Below the pieces are notes generated by a model that had not been told where the DNA came from, did no database searches, and saw only the letters and a program-made list of their open reading frames with translations. Below are positions 11,085 to 19,532 of a stretch of DNA of 64,000 bases, piece after piece. Made by a program: the position numbers and the translations under genes. The first letter of the stretch is position 1; each line of letters opens with the position of its first letter. The DNA lies in assembly GCA_024233515.1 (NCBI GenBank), contig JACKPO010000001.1, forward strand, positions 124,001 through 188,000, written 5' to 3'. The stretch comes from Chlamydiales bacterium. Lineage in GTDB: Bacteria > Chlamydiota > Chlamydiia > Chlamydiales > Simkaniaceae.

Positions 11085-11993
11085 TCGATCTTGATCCGTG
11101 ACAGGCATCACATTAACCCACTTTTTCGGGTCTTTTTGCATCAACTTCAATGCTTCCAGTGCTTTTTTCCCTTTTTCGGTTGCAATGCAGGAAGGGGTCA
11201 TGAGCTCTTCCATCGTTTTTTCGAGCATCATGGCGGGATCTTTCTGAAGGGAACGCCTTAAGTCACCATCGGTAAAGATCCCAAGGAGGCGGCCTGTTTC
11301 TTCAACCACCAGAAGACACCCACATCTTTTATTGGTCAGGGTCACAATGGCATCCCGTAAACGATCGGTTGGTTTGCAAATAGGAAGTCCTTCTCCTTCG
11401 AGCATAAGATCCTCGACTGTCATGGTGATTTTTTTTCCAATGGCTCCTGCGGGGTGATTGAGAGCGTAGTCATCGAGGCTAAACTTTTTGGCTTTCATAA
11501 GGGCAACAGAAAGGACATCACCAAAAATAAGCTGTATTGCGGTGGAGGTTGTCGGAGCTAAGTCAAAGGGGCAAAGTTCTTTGTTCAATGGAAGGCTGAT
11601 GCCAAGATCGCAAGCAGAAAGGAGTCTCGAATGGGGGTTGGAAACCCAAGCAACCGTTTTCGCCCCTTTTTTCTGCGCGAAAGGGACCAGGCTAAGGAGT
11701 TCTTCGCTTTGACCACTTTTGCTGATGCAGATAAGAACATCGTTTTCGGTAACGATCCCGATGTCGCCATGGAGGGCGTTCATGGGGGGGAGGTAAAGGG
11801 CTTTTGTCCCTGTGGAGATCATGGTCATCGCTAGTTTTTCTGCGATGATCCCCGACTTACCGACCCCTGTAAAAATGAGGGTTCCGGTGCAGCTGAGGAA
11901 AAGGTCAAATATTTTTTCCGCTTTTTCCGCTTCGACTTGATCAAAGAAAAAATTCAGATTTCGCTGGTACTCTTCAAAGAGATCTTTTAGCAT
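11034..11993 (-). CDS. kdsD: Arabinose-5-phosphate isomerase (KdsD/KpsF family)
   Basis: Converts ribulose-5-phosphate to arabinose-5-phosphate, the first step of Kdo synthesis for lipopolysaccharide. The 319 residues give an N-terminal SIS sugar-isomerase domain (TGVGKSGIIAEKLA, LHGDIGIV, SKSGQSEELL, HPAGAIGK) and two C-terminal CBS domains (MVEDLM-type start, then RCGCLLVV and GIFTDGDLRR). This is the full family architecture. It is divergent from icd, sharing a 76-base intergenic region. With gmhA and lpxK nearby it forms an LPS-synthesis neighbourhood conserved in Chlamydiae. Confidence 0.9.
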   Translation of the reverse strand: MLKDLFEEYQRNLNFFFDQVEAEKAEKIFDLFLSCTGTLIFTGVGKSGIIAEKLAMTMISTGTKALYLPPMNALHGDIGIVTENDVLICISKSGQSEELLSLVPFAQKKGAKTVAWVSNPHSRLLSACDLGISLPLNKELCPFDLAPTTSTAIQLIFGDVLSVALMKAKKFSLDDYALNHPAGAIGKKITMTVEDLMLEGEGLPICKPTDRLRDAIVTLTNKRCGCLLVVEETGRLLGIFTDGDLRRSLQKDPAMMLEKTMEELMTPSCIATEKGKKALEALKLMQKDPKKWVNVMPVTDQDRLVGLIRMHDLVQAGIV

Positions 11994-12008
11994 AATGCGT
12001 TGTTTGAT

Positions 12009-12035
12009 TTGATAACTTAAGTCAAATGATATAAT
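12009..12035 (+). promoter_or_regulatory. Probable icd promoter
   Basis: A consensus -10 box TATAAT lies at 12030-12035. TTGATA at 12009-12014 is the best -35 candidate, although its 15-base spacer is short. The region also faces the divergent kdsD gene. Confidence 0.45.
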
Positions 12036-12069
12036 GGTAAAGATATGTACGCAAGTGAGGAGTCCCTAA

Positions 12070-13506
12070 GTGAGTAAAAAAGTCCCCATTACAGTTGCCC
12101 GCGGCGATGGAATCGGCCCAGAAATCATGGAAGCGACCTTAAAAATTTTGGAGGCTGCAGGGGCAGCGCTTGAGATTCATGAGGTGGATATCGGGGAAAA
12201 GGTCTATCTAAAGGGGCATCCCACGGGGATTGAAGATGCGACTTGGGAAACCATTCGGAATACGAAAGCTTTTTTGAAAGCGCCGATCACGACCCCCCAG
12301 GGAGGAGGCTTTAAGAGTCTCAATGTAACAATTCGAACCACCCTTGGCCTCTATGCAAATGTCCGCCCTTGCGTTGCTTATCCCCCGTTTGTCGCAACAA
12401 AGCACCCTGAAATGGATGTGGTGATTGTCCGCGAGAATGAGGAGGATCTCTACTCAGGGATCGAATACCGCCAATCTCCGGAGGTCTGCGAGTCGATCAA
12501 ACTGATCTCTGAGCCGGGCTCTGAAAAAATCATCCGCTACGCTTTTGAATATGCCGTTAATAATGGGAGAAAAAAGGTCACGTGCTTTGTCAAAGATAAC
12601 ATCATGAAACTCTCTGATGGCTTGTTCCACCAGGTTTTTGACCGCGTTTCCAAGGAATACCCTAGCATTGAGAGTGATCATTGGATTGTCGATATCGGGG
12701 CAGCGAAACTAGCCGATACTCCTGAAGTGTTTGATGTGGTGGTGATGCCGAACCTCTATGGCGATATCCTCTCCGATGTGGGAGCGCAAATTGCGGGGTC
12801 GGTCGGCCTTGTCGGATCAGCAAACATTGGGGACCATGGGGCGATGTTCGAGGCGATCCATGGATCGGCGCCCAGACGCGCAGGGCAAAATATGGCCAAC
12901 CCTTCTGCTTTGATCCTCGCATCGGTTCTCATGCTCATTCACATTGAGCAAAGCTCTTGCGCGACAGCAATTCATAATGGGTGGCTCAAAACCTTGGAAG
13001 ATGGGATCCACACCTACGATATTTTTAAAGAGGGGGTTAGCAAGAAGAAGGTTGGAACCCAGGAGTTTGCTGAGGCGGTGATTGAACGCTTAGGACAAAC
13101 ACCAAAGACTCTTAAAGCGGTCTCATATGAGAACAAGACGGTGGAAAAAAAACCATTTGTCCGGAAATCGATTGAAACGAAGCGAGAACTTGTCGGCGTC
13201 GATGTCTACCTTTATTCGCATGAGGGATTAGATCCTTTTGTGAAAAAAGTTACGGGAGAGTCGTTTATCGATTCGAAAGTGACGATGATTTCTAATCGGG
13301 GAGCTCGCGTCTACCCAGACGGAATGGCAGAAACGTTTTGTATTGATCAGTGGCGGGTCCGTTTTTCTTTCGAAAAAGGACCCTGCACACAAGAAGAAAT
13401 TGTCGGGCTCTTAGCAGAGCTGACCCAAAAGGGGTATGACATCATCAAAGTGGAGAATCTCTACTCTTTTGATGGAACCCCGGGTTTCTCTTCTCCTAAA
13501 GGTTAA
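12070..13506 (+). CDS. icd: Isocitrate dehydrogenase, long form with C-terminal domain
   Basis: Oxidative decarboxylation of isocitrate to 2-oxoglutarate in the TCA cycle. The first ~335 residues form the isocitrate/isopropylmalate dehydrogenase core: GDGIGPEIM, RTTLGLYANVRP, RENEEDLYSGIE, the metal-binding YGDILSDVGAQ and the coenzyme-side HGSAPRRAGQNMANP. Residues ~340-478 are an extra alpha/beta domain as in the long Thermus/rickettsial type. GTG 12070 is the start, with GAGG nine bases upstream. Chlamydiaceae proper lack this enzyme, so its presence fits an environmental chlamydia with a fuller TCA cycle. The 3' end overlaps the convergent gene by 11 bases. Confidence 0.9.
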   Translation: MSKKVPITVARGDGIGPEIMEATLKILEAAGAALEIHEVDIGEKVYLKGHPTGIEDATWETIRNTKAFLKAPITTPQGGGFKSLNVTIRTTLGLYANVRPCVAYPPFVATKHPEMDVVIVRENEEDLYSGIEYRQSPEVCESIKLISEPGSEKIIRYAFEYAVNNGRKKVTCFVKDNIMKLSDGLFHQVFDRVSKEYPSIESDHWIVDIGAAKLADTPEVFDVVVMPNLYGDILSDVGAQIAGSVGLVGSANIGDHGAMFEAIHGSAPRRAGQNMANPSALILASVLMLIHIEQSSCATAIHNGWLKTLEDGIHTYDIFKEGVSKKKVGTQEFAEAVIERLGQTPKTLKAVSYENKTVEKKPFVRKSIETKRELVGVDVYLYSHEGLDPFVKKVTGESFIDSKVTMISNRGARVYPDGMAETFCIDQWRVRFSFEKGPCTQEEIVGLLAELTQKGYDIIKVENLYSFDGTPGFSSPKG

Positions 13507-14803
13507 ACCACGTCTTTGTGGTATACTTGTAGCCGAATTGCTTTCTCAGGTCATCAGCTTCAGAACGAAATCCATTTCTTCTAACGAGGGTATCAGCTTC
13601 TTCGGCAAAAGAATGCTTAGAAGGGTATCCACAACGATGGGCCACTTGACCTAACTCAAGAAGGGCGTATGCGCGAAGGAGTATATCCTCCTCAGTATTA
13701 AAAACCCATCTTAGATAAATATACTGATCGATAAAGCTTGTCTTGATCCTCTGGAGGAGTTTTTCTCCCTCTTCAGGCTTCTCTTTAGCTAGGAACAATG
13801 CTGCATCAGCAAGTCCACGAAGAATCATCACATGATCAGCAGTACTTCTTGCCTGGTGGGAGTAAAACTTTGGAGCCATTCTGATGTTTTGCTCCTCCGA
13901 AATCCCGCCAGTATGATGAAGCGTTAGTAGAACAAGGAGCCCAGCGTAGTAACGACGATCAAATTCCCCTTGATAGGGGGGAAGAGTCGCTTTTAAACCT
14001 TTTCCAGCTTCCACCAGTTTTTCTCGCAGTTTATCCCCTTGAGCAAGATCTTTTAACCCTAAAAAGGGTCCTAAACACGTTTTCTCCATCCCGATGAGCT
14101 CTTCTACAAAAGCTCCTTCCCTTTCTAATAAGGGATCAACAGGAAGAGATTTTCCCATTTTCCCAACAAGTTGATAAATCTCAAGCAAGGGTTGAGTCAT
14201 TTTTGGAGGTTCTTTTTCTTCCAGAACAGCTTGAATGAATAGGCTCAATTCTTGAGTGCGCAATTTATTTGCATTCTCTACCATCACATCAAATGTTTGT
14301 CTGATACTCTGTACAGTAACAGCACCCGATCTTATTTGACGCTGAAAGAGCTCTTGATAGATCACATGGCGGCTGCGAAGATCGGTCGTTTGTGAAAGAG
14401 CCTCTTTCAAAAGAGAGATTTCTGTTAGAGTTGTCAGTTGAACTTTTCGCGCTAGGAGAGAATCGATCTCTTCTGAATTCCTTGTGACCCATAGGTCTAA
14501 AAAGGCCTTGACTTTGGGGTTTGTCTCGGCCATCAAACGTTGATCCATTTGCTCAACTAGGGCTGTTTTCAGGGTTTGAGCTTGAGCGACTTCTTCTGCG
14601 GAAAAGGCTCCGAGTTGAAGACAAAGTAGACCCGATAAATGATCTCCTCTCCCGTTTGAATTTTTATTTCCCTCTAATGCGTCCAGCCCCTTTTGGATAG
14701 CCACTTCACGCTGTCCATCAAGCCATGTGCCGATGGGTTGTCCCTCAAGGGTCGCCCCAACTGGCGTAGTATCTGTTGCTTCATTTAAAATAATTTCTGA
14801 CAT
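13496..14803 (-). CDS. Conserved-looking helical protein, unknown
   Basis: ATG 14803 (MSEIILNEATDTTPVG) is preceded by AGGGGGAAG and gives 435 residues. Almost the whole protein appears alpha-helical, with repeated leucine-rich helical hairpins resembling TPR/SEL-like solenoids but without a clean consensus. No signal peptide or membrane segment. It follows the E2 gene by about 55 bases in the same direction and may be the last gene of that operon. It does not match a family I know. Confidence 0.65.
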   Translation of the reverse strand: MSEIILNEATDTTPVGATLEGQPIGTWLDGQREVAIQKGLDALEGNKNSNGRGDHLSGLLCLQLGAFSAEEVAQAQTLKTALVEQMDQRLMAETNPKVKAFLDLWVTRNSEEIDSLLARKVQLTTLTEISLLKEALSQTTDLRSRHVIYQELFQRQIRSGAVTVQSIRQTFDVMVENANKLRTQELSLFIQAVLEEKEPPKMTQPLLEIYQLVGKMGKSLPVDPLLEREGAFVEELIGMEKTCLGPFLGLKDLAQGDKLREKLVEAGKGLKATLPPYQGEFDRRYYAGLLVLLTLHHTGGISEEQNIRMAPKFYSHQARSTADHVMILRGLADAALFLAKEKPEEGEKLLQRIKTSFIDQYIYLRWVFNTEEDILLRAYALLELGQVAHRCGYPSKHSFAEEADTLVRRNGFRSEADDLRKQFGYKYTTKTWFNL

Positions 14804-14858
14804 TTCTTCCCCCTGGATAAGGTTTTTTATTTGAGGGCAAGAATAGCAGATTGGGGAA

Positions 14859-16010
14859 CTAAATTTCGAGCTGTTTTTTGACCTCAGCAAGGAACTCGCA
14901 CCCATACATCCCATCAACGACTCGGTGGTCGAAAGAGAGGGAGAGGTGCATGATGGAGCGGATGGCCATGGTGTCATCGTCTAAGACAACAACTTTTTTG
15001 ACAATGGCCCCCACGCCGAGGATCGCCACCTCAGGCTGGCGGATGATGGGGGTTCCGATAAGGGTCCCTGACATCCCGAAGTTGGTCATGGTGATCGTCC
15101 CCTCTTTGACCTGGTCGGGTTGGAGACTTCCAGTGCGGGCTTTGTCGGAAAGGGCCGCAACTTCTCGGGCGATCTCTTTTAGGGAAAGAGCATCGCAGTT
15201 TGCGATGACAGGGACAAGGATCCCCTGCTCCACATTGACAGCGATCCCAAGATTGACATTTTTTTTGAGAAGGATTGTATCTTTCTCAAGGGAGGCGTTG
15301 ATCATGGGATATTTTTTAGCTGCAACGCCAATCGCTTTTGCGATGTGGCTCGTAATGGTCATCTTAAAACCATTTTCTTTTATAAAACTCTCTTTGGTCC
15401 CTTTGAGATGTTTCATAAGTTTGGTGACATCGACTTCGTTAACCAGGGTTGCATGCGGTGCTGTAAAGAAGGAATCGACCATTGCGTCGGCGATCATCTT
15501 CCGCATCGTTGTCATCTTCACCCGCTCAACATCTCCTTGAAACGGAGCTTGCTTTCGGGTCTCGAGATACTTTTCGAGATCACGCTTGGAGAGTCTACCA
15601 CCAGCGCCGGTCGCAGGAATGTTCTCGAGCTCTGACAAATCGACCCCTTTTTCTTGGGCAATCTTCATCACAACAGGGGTATAAAACCCTTTTTTCGAGC
15701 AAGAAGGAGAGCTCTCTCCCTTTTCTTCTAGGATATTTTTAGGCTCATCAGCAATTGGTGCTGAAGCATCGGTTGAAATATAGGCAAGGGCGGCCCCCAC
15801 ATCGAGTTCTTGGTCGGGATCGGCTACAATCTTTGTGATTTTCCCTGCAACGGGAGAAGGGATTTCGCTATTGACTTTGTCCGTCGATACTTCCAAAAGA
15901 GGTTCATCCAGTTTAACACTATCCCCTACTTTTTTAAACCACTGCACAACGGTAGCGCTTACAATACTTTCGCCGAGCTTGGGAAGTTTGATTTCTATTT
16001 CGTCAGACAT
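14859..16010 (-). CDS. 2-oxoacid dehydrogenase E2 (dihydrolipoyl acyltransferase)
   Basis: Transfers the acyl group from the E1 enzyme to CoA in a pyruvate-, branched-chain- or 2-oxoglutarate-type complex. Domains in order: one lipoyl domain (residues 1-80, lipoyl lysine in STDKVNSE), a flexible linker, the E3/E1-binding domain (about 107-145, ATGAGGRLSKRDLEKYL) and the catalytic domain ending in SFDHRVVDG with the active-site His and Asp. At 383 residues it is compact. It corresponds by position to the chlamydial second sucB (CT400 from memory). Six bases separate it from the symporter upstream. No E1 or E3 gene is visible here, so the substrate is not decided. Confidence 0.87.
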   Translation of the reverse strand: MSDEIEIKLPKLGESIVSATVVQWFKKVGDSVKLDEPLLEVSTDKVNSEIPSPVAGKITKIVADPDQELDVGAALAYISTDASAPIADEPKNILEEKGESSPSCSKKGFYTPVVMKIAQEKGVDLSELENIPATGAGGRLSKRDLEKYLETRKQAPFQGDVERVKMTTMRKMIADAMVDSFFTAPHATLVNEVDVTKLMKHLKGTKESFIKENGFKMTITSHIAKAIGVAAKKYPMINASLEKDTILLKKNVNLGIAVNVEQGILVPVIANCDALSLKEIAREVAALSDKARTGSLQPDQVKEGTITMTNFGMSGTLIGTPIIRQPEVAILGVGAIVKKVVVLDDDTMAIRSIMHLSLSFDHRVVDGMYGCEFLAEVKKQLEI

Positions 16011-16016
16011 ATTCTG

Positions 16017-17273
16017 TTACTCCAACCACGTCACGGCATGGTACCGTTTTTCATCGATTTGATTTTCAGTTTTTGCAATGAAGACGGCAGCGACTGCATC
16101 TCCTAAGATATTCACAACAGAAGAGACCATTTCACGGATTCTGTCAACACCGGCCACGAGGGCAATTCCCTCTAGGGGGAGCCCCATCGCATTGAGGACA
16201 ACAGAAAGCATTACGATCCCTGTCCCTGGAATCCCTGCCGCACCGATTGCTGAGACAAGAGAAACCACGATCAAGATCACCACTTTGACAGCGGTCACTT
16301 CAATTCCATACGCCTGCGCGATGAAAATGGCAGAAATCGCTTGTCCAATCGCCGCTCCATTCATGTTGATTGTCGAACCGAGAGAGAGGACAAATCCTGA
16401 AATGTCACTCGAAATCCCTAAATGCTTCCGCGCACAATCTAAGGACACGGGAAGAGTGGCAGAACTGCTACTTGTCGTAAACGCTAATGCAATCGCATCT
16501 TTCATCCCCTTAAAGAAGGGAAGGACTTTGACTTTTGCCATGTAGCGAAGGGCTAAGGAAAAAACGACAAAAATCTGAATGGCACAGGCGATGTAATTAC
16601 AGATCAGAAACTTTACGAGGAGTTTAACAAGATCAATCCCAACTGTACTGACCGCCGTTGCAATCAAAGCAAACACCCCATAGGGAGCGAGCTTCATGAT
16701 AAAGTGGGTGAGGGAATACATCACTTCACTGACCGACTCTAACACTTCAAGAACAGGTTTCCCTGCTTTTCCCGCTAAATTAATCGCAAAGGCGAAAAAG
16801 ATGGAAAAAACAATGATCTGGAGGACATTTCCTTCTGCAAAGGCTGCAAATGGATTCGAAGGGACAACGCTGAAGAGGAAGTCAATGAGTCCAATCGTTT
16901 GTTTCGTATTTAAAAAATCTGCAGGAATTGGGCGATTCAGTCCTAATCCTGGCTTAAAAATAAAGGCCATCATGAGGCCAAATCCAATGGCAACAATGGT
17001 TGTCCCTGCATAAAAAAGGACCGTTCGAATCCCAATCCGCCCCAGTTTTTTCGGATCACTAATATGGCACATTCCAACAACAAGGGAAGAAAAAACGATG
17101 AGCCCAACGAGCATCTTCAGAAGATCGATAAAGGCATTTCCAAATCGATCGACGATTTCATGTAAAAAATTCGAGATCGAATAATCGAAAATGACAAGCT
17201 CCCGCTTTCCGAGAACAAGGCCTGCAATGATCCCTAGGACGAGACCAACAATGATCTTAATCCATGGTTTCAT
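16017..17273 (-). CDS. Glutamate/dicarboxylate:cation symporter (SDF family), copy 1
   Basis: A 418-residue inner-membrane transporter of the DctA/GltP/GltT family. Signature stretches are TTSSSSATLPVSLDCA (the serine-rich re-entrant loop), LSLGSTINMNGAAIGQA (cation-binding NMNG) and GIPGTGIVMLSVVLNAMG. About eight membrane helices. It should import glutamate or C4-dicarboxylates from the host, matching the obligate intracellular life style. Its start overlaps the lpxK stop by 17 bases, so it is part of the gmhA-lpxK-symporter-E2 operon. A close paralogue lies at 19533-20777. Confidence 0.9.
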   Translation of the reverse strand: MKPWIKIIVGLVLGIIAGLVLGKRELVIFDYSISNFLHEIVDRFGNAFIDLLKMLVGLIVFSSLVVGMCHISDPKKLGRIGIRTVLFYAGTTIVAIGFGLMMAFIFKPGLGLNRPIPADFLNTKQTIGLIDFLFSVVPSNPFAAFAEGNVLQIIVFSIFFAFAINLAGKAGKPVLEVLESVSEVMYSLTHFIMKLAPYGVFALIATAVSTVGIDLVKLLVKFLICNYIACAIQIFVVFSLALRYMAKVKVLPFFKGMKDAIALAFTTSSSSATLPVSLDCARKHLGISSDISGFVLSLGSTINMNGAAIGQAISAIFIAQAYGIEVTAVKVVILIVVSLVSAIGAAGIPGTGIVMLSVVLNAMGLPLEGIALVAGVDRIREMVSSVVNILGDAVAAVFIAKTENQIDEKRYHAVTWLE

Positions 17274-18354
17274 GTTTCATCCTTTTTTGTATCGCTCCAA
17301 GCAGATCTTGATAGGCCTCTTTCCCTGTCACAACTTGGAGCTCTGCGGTGAGCTTTCCAATGCGAAGGGGAAGATCCCCATGAGGAGGAAGCTTGACCCA
17401 ATCTTTTTCAGAACAGACCAGAATATCACATCCCCGTTCGATACATTTTTCAGCGAAGTGAGCAAGCTCCGCTTCTGTTGGTCCAATATGATCAGGAAGG
17501 ATCCATTTTTCTCGTATCTCTCCTCCCACTTCTGAAAGGGTGCTAAAAAACGACTCCGGTTTACCCAGTCCACAAAAGACCCCAATTTTTCGATCTTTGA
17601 GATCGCGTAAACATTCCCCTGTTGAAAGTTCAACACCCCCAGGAACCATCCGCGTTCCAATCACAGGCGCTTGACTCCATTTGCGGATTTCTTTTTCCGC
17701 TGCATGGAAATGATTCAGATCATGAACATGGTTGATAACAAGGGCATCTGCTTCTTGCAATCGTTTTGGAGAATCACGGAGATAGCCGCGTGGAAGATAA
17801 AATCCTTTTCCATATAAATCATCCGCGTGAAGCATCACCACCTCAAAATCTCGATGGAGAGAGCGGTACTGCATCCCATCATCTAGTAGAATAACATCTG
17901 CTTCGTGGTAAACGGCTCGTTCTGCGTTGAGAACCCGATCCTTCCCTACAAACAGAACTGCATCAGGGAGGGATTTGAATAAAAGATAGGCCTCATCGCC
18001 ACAGACTTCGGGAGTAATTCTTGATTGTTCGATGAGGTGGAGACTCCCCCCCACTTTTTCAATTTCAGAGCGGTATCCTCTCGTCAAAATTGACACTTTT
18101 CCACTGCTTCGAAGATCTCTTGCAAGACGTTGGATAAACGCTGTTTTCCCCGTTCCTCCCGCAATGATATTTCCGATACTGATCACGGGGATGTCAATCT
18201 GCTTGACTTTGAACCAATGGCGATCAAAAGCGAGGTTGCGAAGCTTTACCCCCATCTCGAAAAGGCCACTTGCCGCACGAAGAGCGCCCTTTAACAGGGG
18301 TCCCTTCCGCCGTCCTTCAATGACATCGACAATATAGCCTTGGGCGGTCATCAT
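17257..18354 (-). CDS. lpxK: Tetraacyldisaccharide 4'-kinase (lipid A synthesis)
   Basis: Phosphorylates the 4' position of tetraacyldisaccharide-1-phosphate at the inner face of the inner membrane. Visible landmarks are an N-terminal amphipathic/hydrophobic segment, the P-loop GNIIAGGTGKTAFIQ (about residue 65), the ILDDGMQY-type motif (DDGMQYRSLHRDFEVV) corresponding to the family's DDGFQH, and the C-terminal LVCSEKDWVKLP. The length of 365 is normal. The start overlaps the gmhA stop as ATGA, implying translational coupling. Confidence 0.9.
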   Translation of the reverse strand: MMTAQGYIVDVIEGRRKGPLLKGALRAASGLFEMGVKLRNLAFDRHWFKVKQIDIPVISIGNIIAGGTGKTAFIQRLARDLRSSGKVSILTRGYRSEIEKVGGSLHLIEQSRITPEVCGDEAYLLFKSLPDAVLFVGKDRVLNAERAVYHEADVILLDDGMQYRSLHRDFEVVMLHADDLYGKGFYLPRGYLRDSPKRLQEADALVINHVHDLNHFHAAEKEIRKWSQAPVIGTRMVPGGVELSTGECLRDLKDRKIGVFCGLGKPESFFSTLSEVGGEIREKWILPDHIGPTEAELAHFAEKCIERGCDILVCSEKDWVKLPPHGDLPLRIGKLTAELQVVTGKEAYQDLLGAIQKRMKHETMD

Positions 18355-18965
18355 CCTTTCGCCTCAACCATTTCGACTTCCATCTCTTCTGTTGGGGTGA
18401 AAAGTTCCTGCTCGACCATTTCGATAATAATATGGATCGCTGCCATGTGAGCTTCTTGAATGCGGTCCGAATATTTAAAGCCAGAGACAATCCACTCGTA
18501 GTCTCCTCTCCCTTTCAGCGCTCCTCCCTCTTTGCCTAAGAAGGTGACCACTTGAAGTCCCCTTTCTTTGGCAACATCGACAGCTTTGACTAGGTTTTTA
18601 GAATTTCCACTGGTCGTTAACGCAATGAAAATGTCTCCCTTCTTCCCATGCGCTTCAACTCCGCGGGAAAAGACTTCATTAAACCCAGCATCATTCCCAA
18701 CACAAGTGAGATGACCAGGATCAGCCAGCGCTAATGCCGGAAGGGCAGGACGTTTTTTTCGGAAGTAGCCAGTGAGTTCTTCGGCAAAGTGCATCGCATC
18801 ACAGAGGCTTCCTCCGTTTCCTGCGATGATGAGCTTTCCCCCGCTCTTGTAGCAGTCGACGATAGCCCAGGCAACACTTTCGATAAATTTTAATCCGTCG
18901 CCAGATGCTAAACTTTCGATCGCTCTGACTCCGTCCTTTACAGATTGAATGATGGCGCTTTGCAC
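18351..18965 (-). CDS. gmhA: Sedoheptulose-7-phosphate isomerase (GmhA family)
   Basis: A SIS-domain isomerase that should make D-glycero-manno-heptose-7-phosphate for the LPS inner core. Family features are GNGGSLCDAMHFAEELTG (zinc/substrate region), VGNDAGFNEVFSRGVE and TTSGNSKNL. I place the start at GTG 18965, because GAGG lies six bases upstream; the in-frame TTG at 18977 has no such signal. The product is then about 204 residues. It is the first gene of the gmhA-lpxK-symporter-E2 operon. DiaA-like SIS proteins are an alternative, but the LPS neighbours favour GmhA. Confidence 0.83.
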   Translation of the reverse strand: MQSAIIQSVKDGVRAIESLASGDGLKFIESVAWAIVDCYKSGGKLIIAGNGGSLCDAMHFAEELTGYFRKKRPALPALALADPGHLTCVGNDAGFNEVFSRGVEAHGKKGDIFIALTTSGNSKNLVKAVDVAKERGLQVVTFLGKEGGALKGRGDYEWIVSGFKYSDRIQEAHMAAIHIIIEMVEQELFTPTEEMEVEMVEAKG

Positions 18966-18989
18966 AAATTGCCTCAAATTTTTTGGTAA

Positions 18990-19151
18990 GGATTTTTGGG
19001 ACTAGACACTATTCGCCAGTCTACAAACTGCTATTCACCCATCTTTTGGCACTCTTTGCACTCCAAAAACCTCCTCTTGTCTCATGGACAACATGATCGG
19101 TTTTGAGGCCGCAAATCGCGCTCAAATTTCAGCAATAAATTCTGTAGACTG
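18990..19151. repeat. Intergenic segment with inverted repeat
   Basis: CAGTCTACA at 19017-19025 and TGTAGACTG at 19143-19151 form a perfect 9-base inverted repeat about 117 bases apart. The adjacent GACTAGACACTAT (about 18990-19002) recurs in reverse complement at about 59202-59214 after murA. No coding frame is evident. It may be a small dispersed repeat. Confidence 0.35.
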
Positions 19152-19157
19152 ACCACT

Positions 19158-19179
19158 AGTGCAGCACAGAGGCTGCACT
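19158..19179 (-). terminator. Stem-loop after the RRM gene
   Basis: A perfect 8-bp stem (AGTGCAGC with GCTGCACT) closes a six-base loop about 12 bases after the stop of the RRM gene. There is no clear T run, so termination strength is uncertain. Confidence 0.45.
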
Positions 19180-19190
19180 AATGAATTCAT

Positions 19191-19478
19191 TTAGAAGCGA
19201 CGTCCGCCGCCACCACCACGAGGACCACTACGGCGCTCTTGCTCTTTTGCTTCCGCAACAGCAAGCTTACGACCATGGACCTCTTTCTCATGAAGATCTG
19301 CGATGGCTTTTTGGCCTCCATCACGATCTACCATTTCAACGAAGCCAAATCCTCGAGACTGCCCAGTATCTCTATCTTTAATAATTTTTAGGCTCTTCAC
19401 CTCGCCACAGGCTGAAAAAAGTTCATTAAGCTCATCTTCTGATGTTTCTCTTGAAATATTGGCGACAAAAAGTTTCAT
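19191..19478 (-). CDS. RRM-type RNA-binding protein
   Basis: A 95-residue protein made of one RNA recognition motif: RNP-2 LFVANIS at the start and RNP-1 SRGFGFVEM in the middle. A glycine/arginine-rich tail (SGPRGGGGGRRF) follows. This architecture matches small bacterial cold-shock-type RRM proteins of cyanobacteria and chlamydiae. ATG 19478 is preferred over TTG 19484 because AGGA is correctly placed before it. Expected role is RNA binding or chaperoning; targets are unknown. It stands alone, followed by a stem-loop. Confidence 0.88.
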   Translation of the reverse strand: MKLFVANISRETSEDELNELFSACGEVKSLKIIKDRDTGQSRGFGFVEMVDRDGGQKAIADLHEKEVHGRKLAVAEAKEQERRSGPRGGGGGRRF

Positions 19479-19532
19479 ATACAAAATCCTATGAAGTTTT
19501 GAGGAAATTTAACGTTCCTCTAGTAAAAAAAG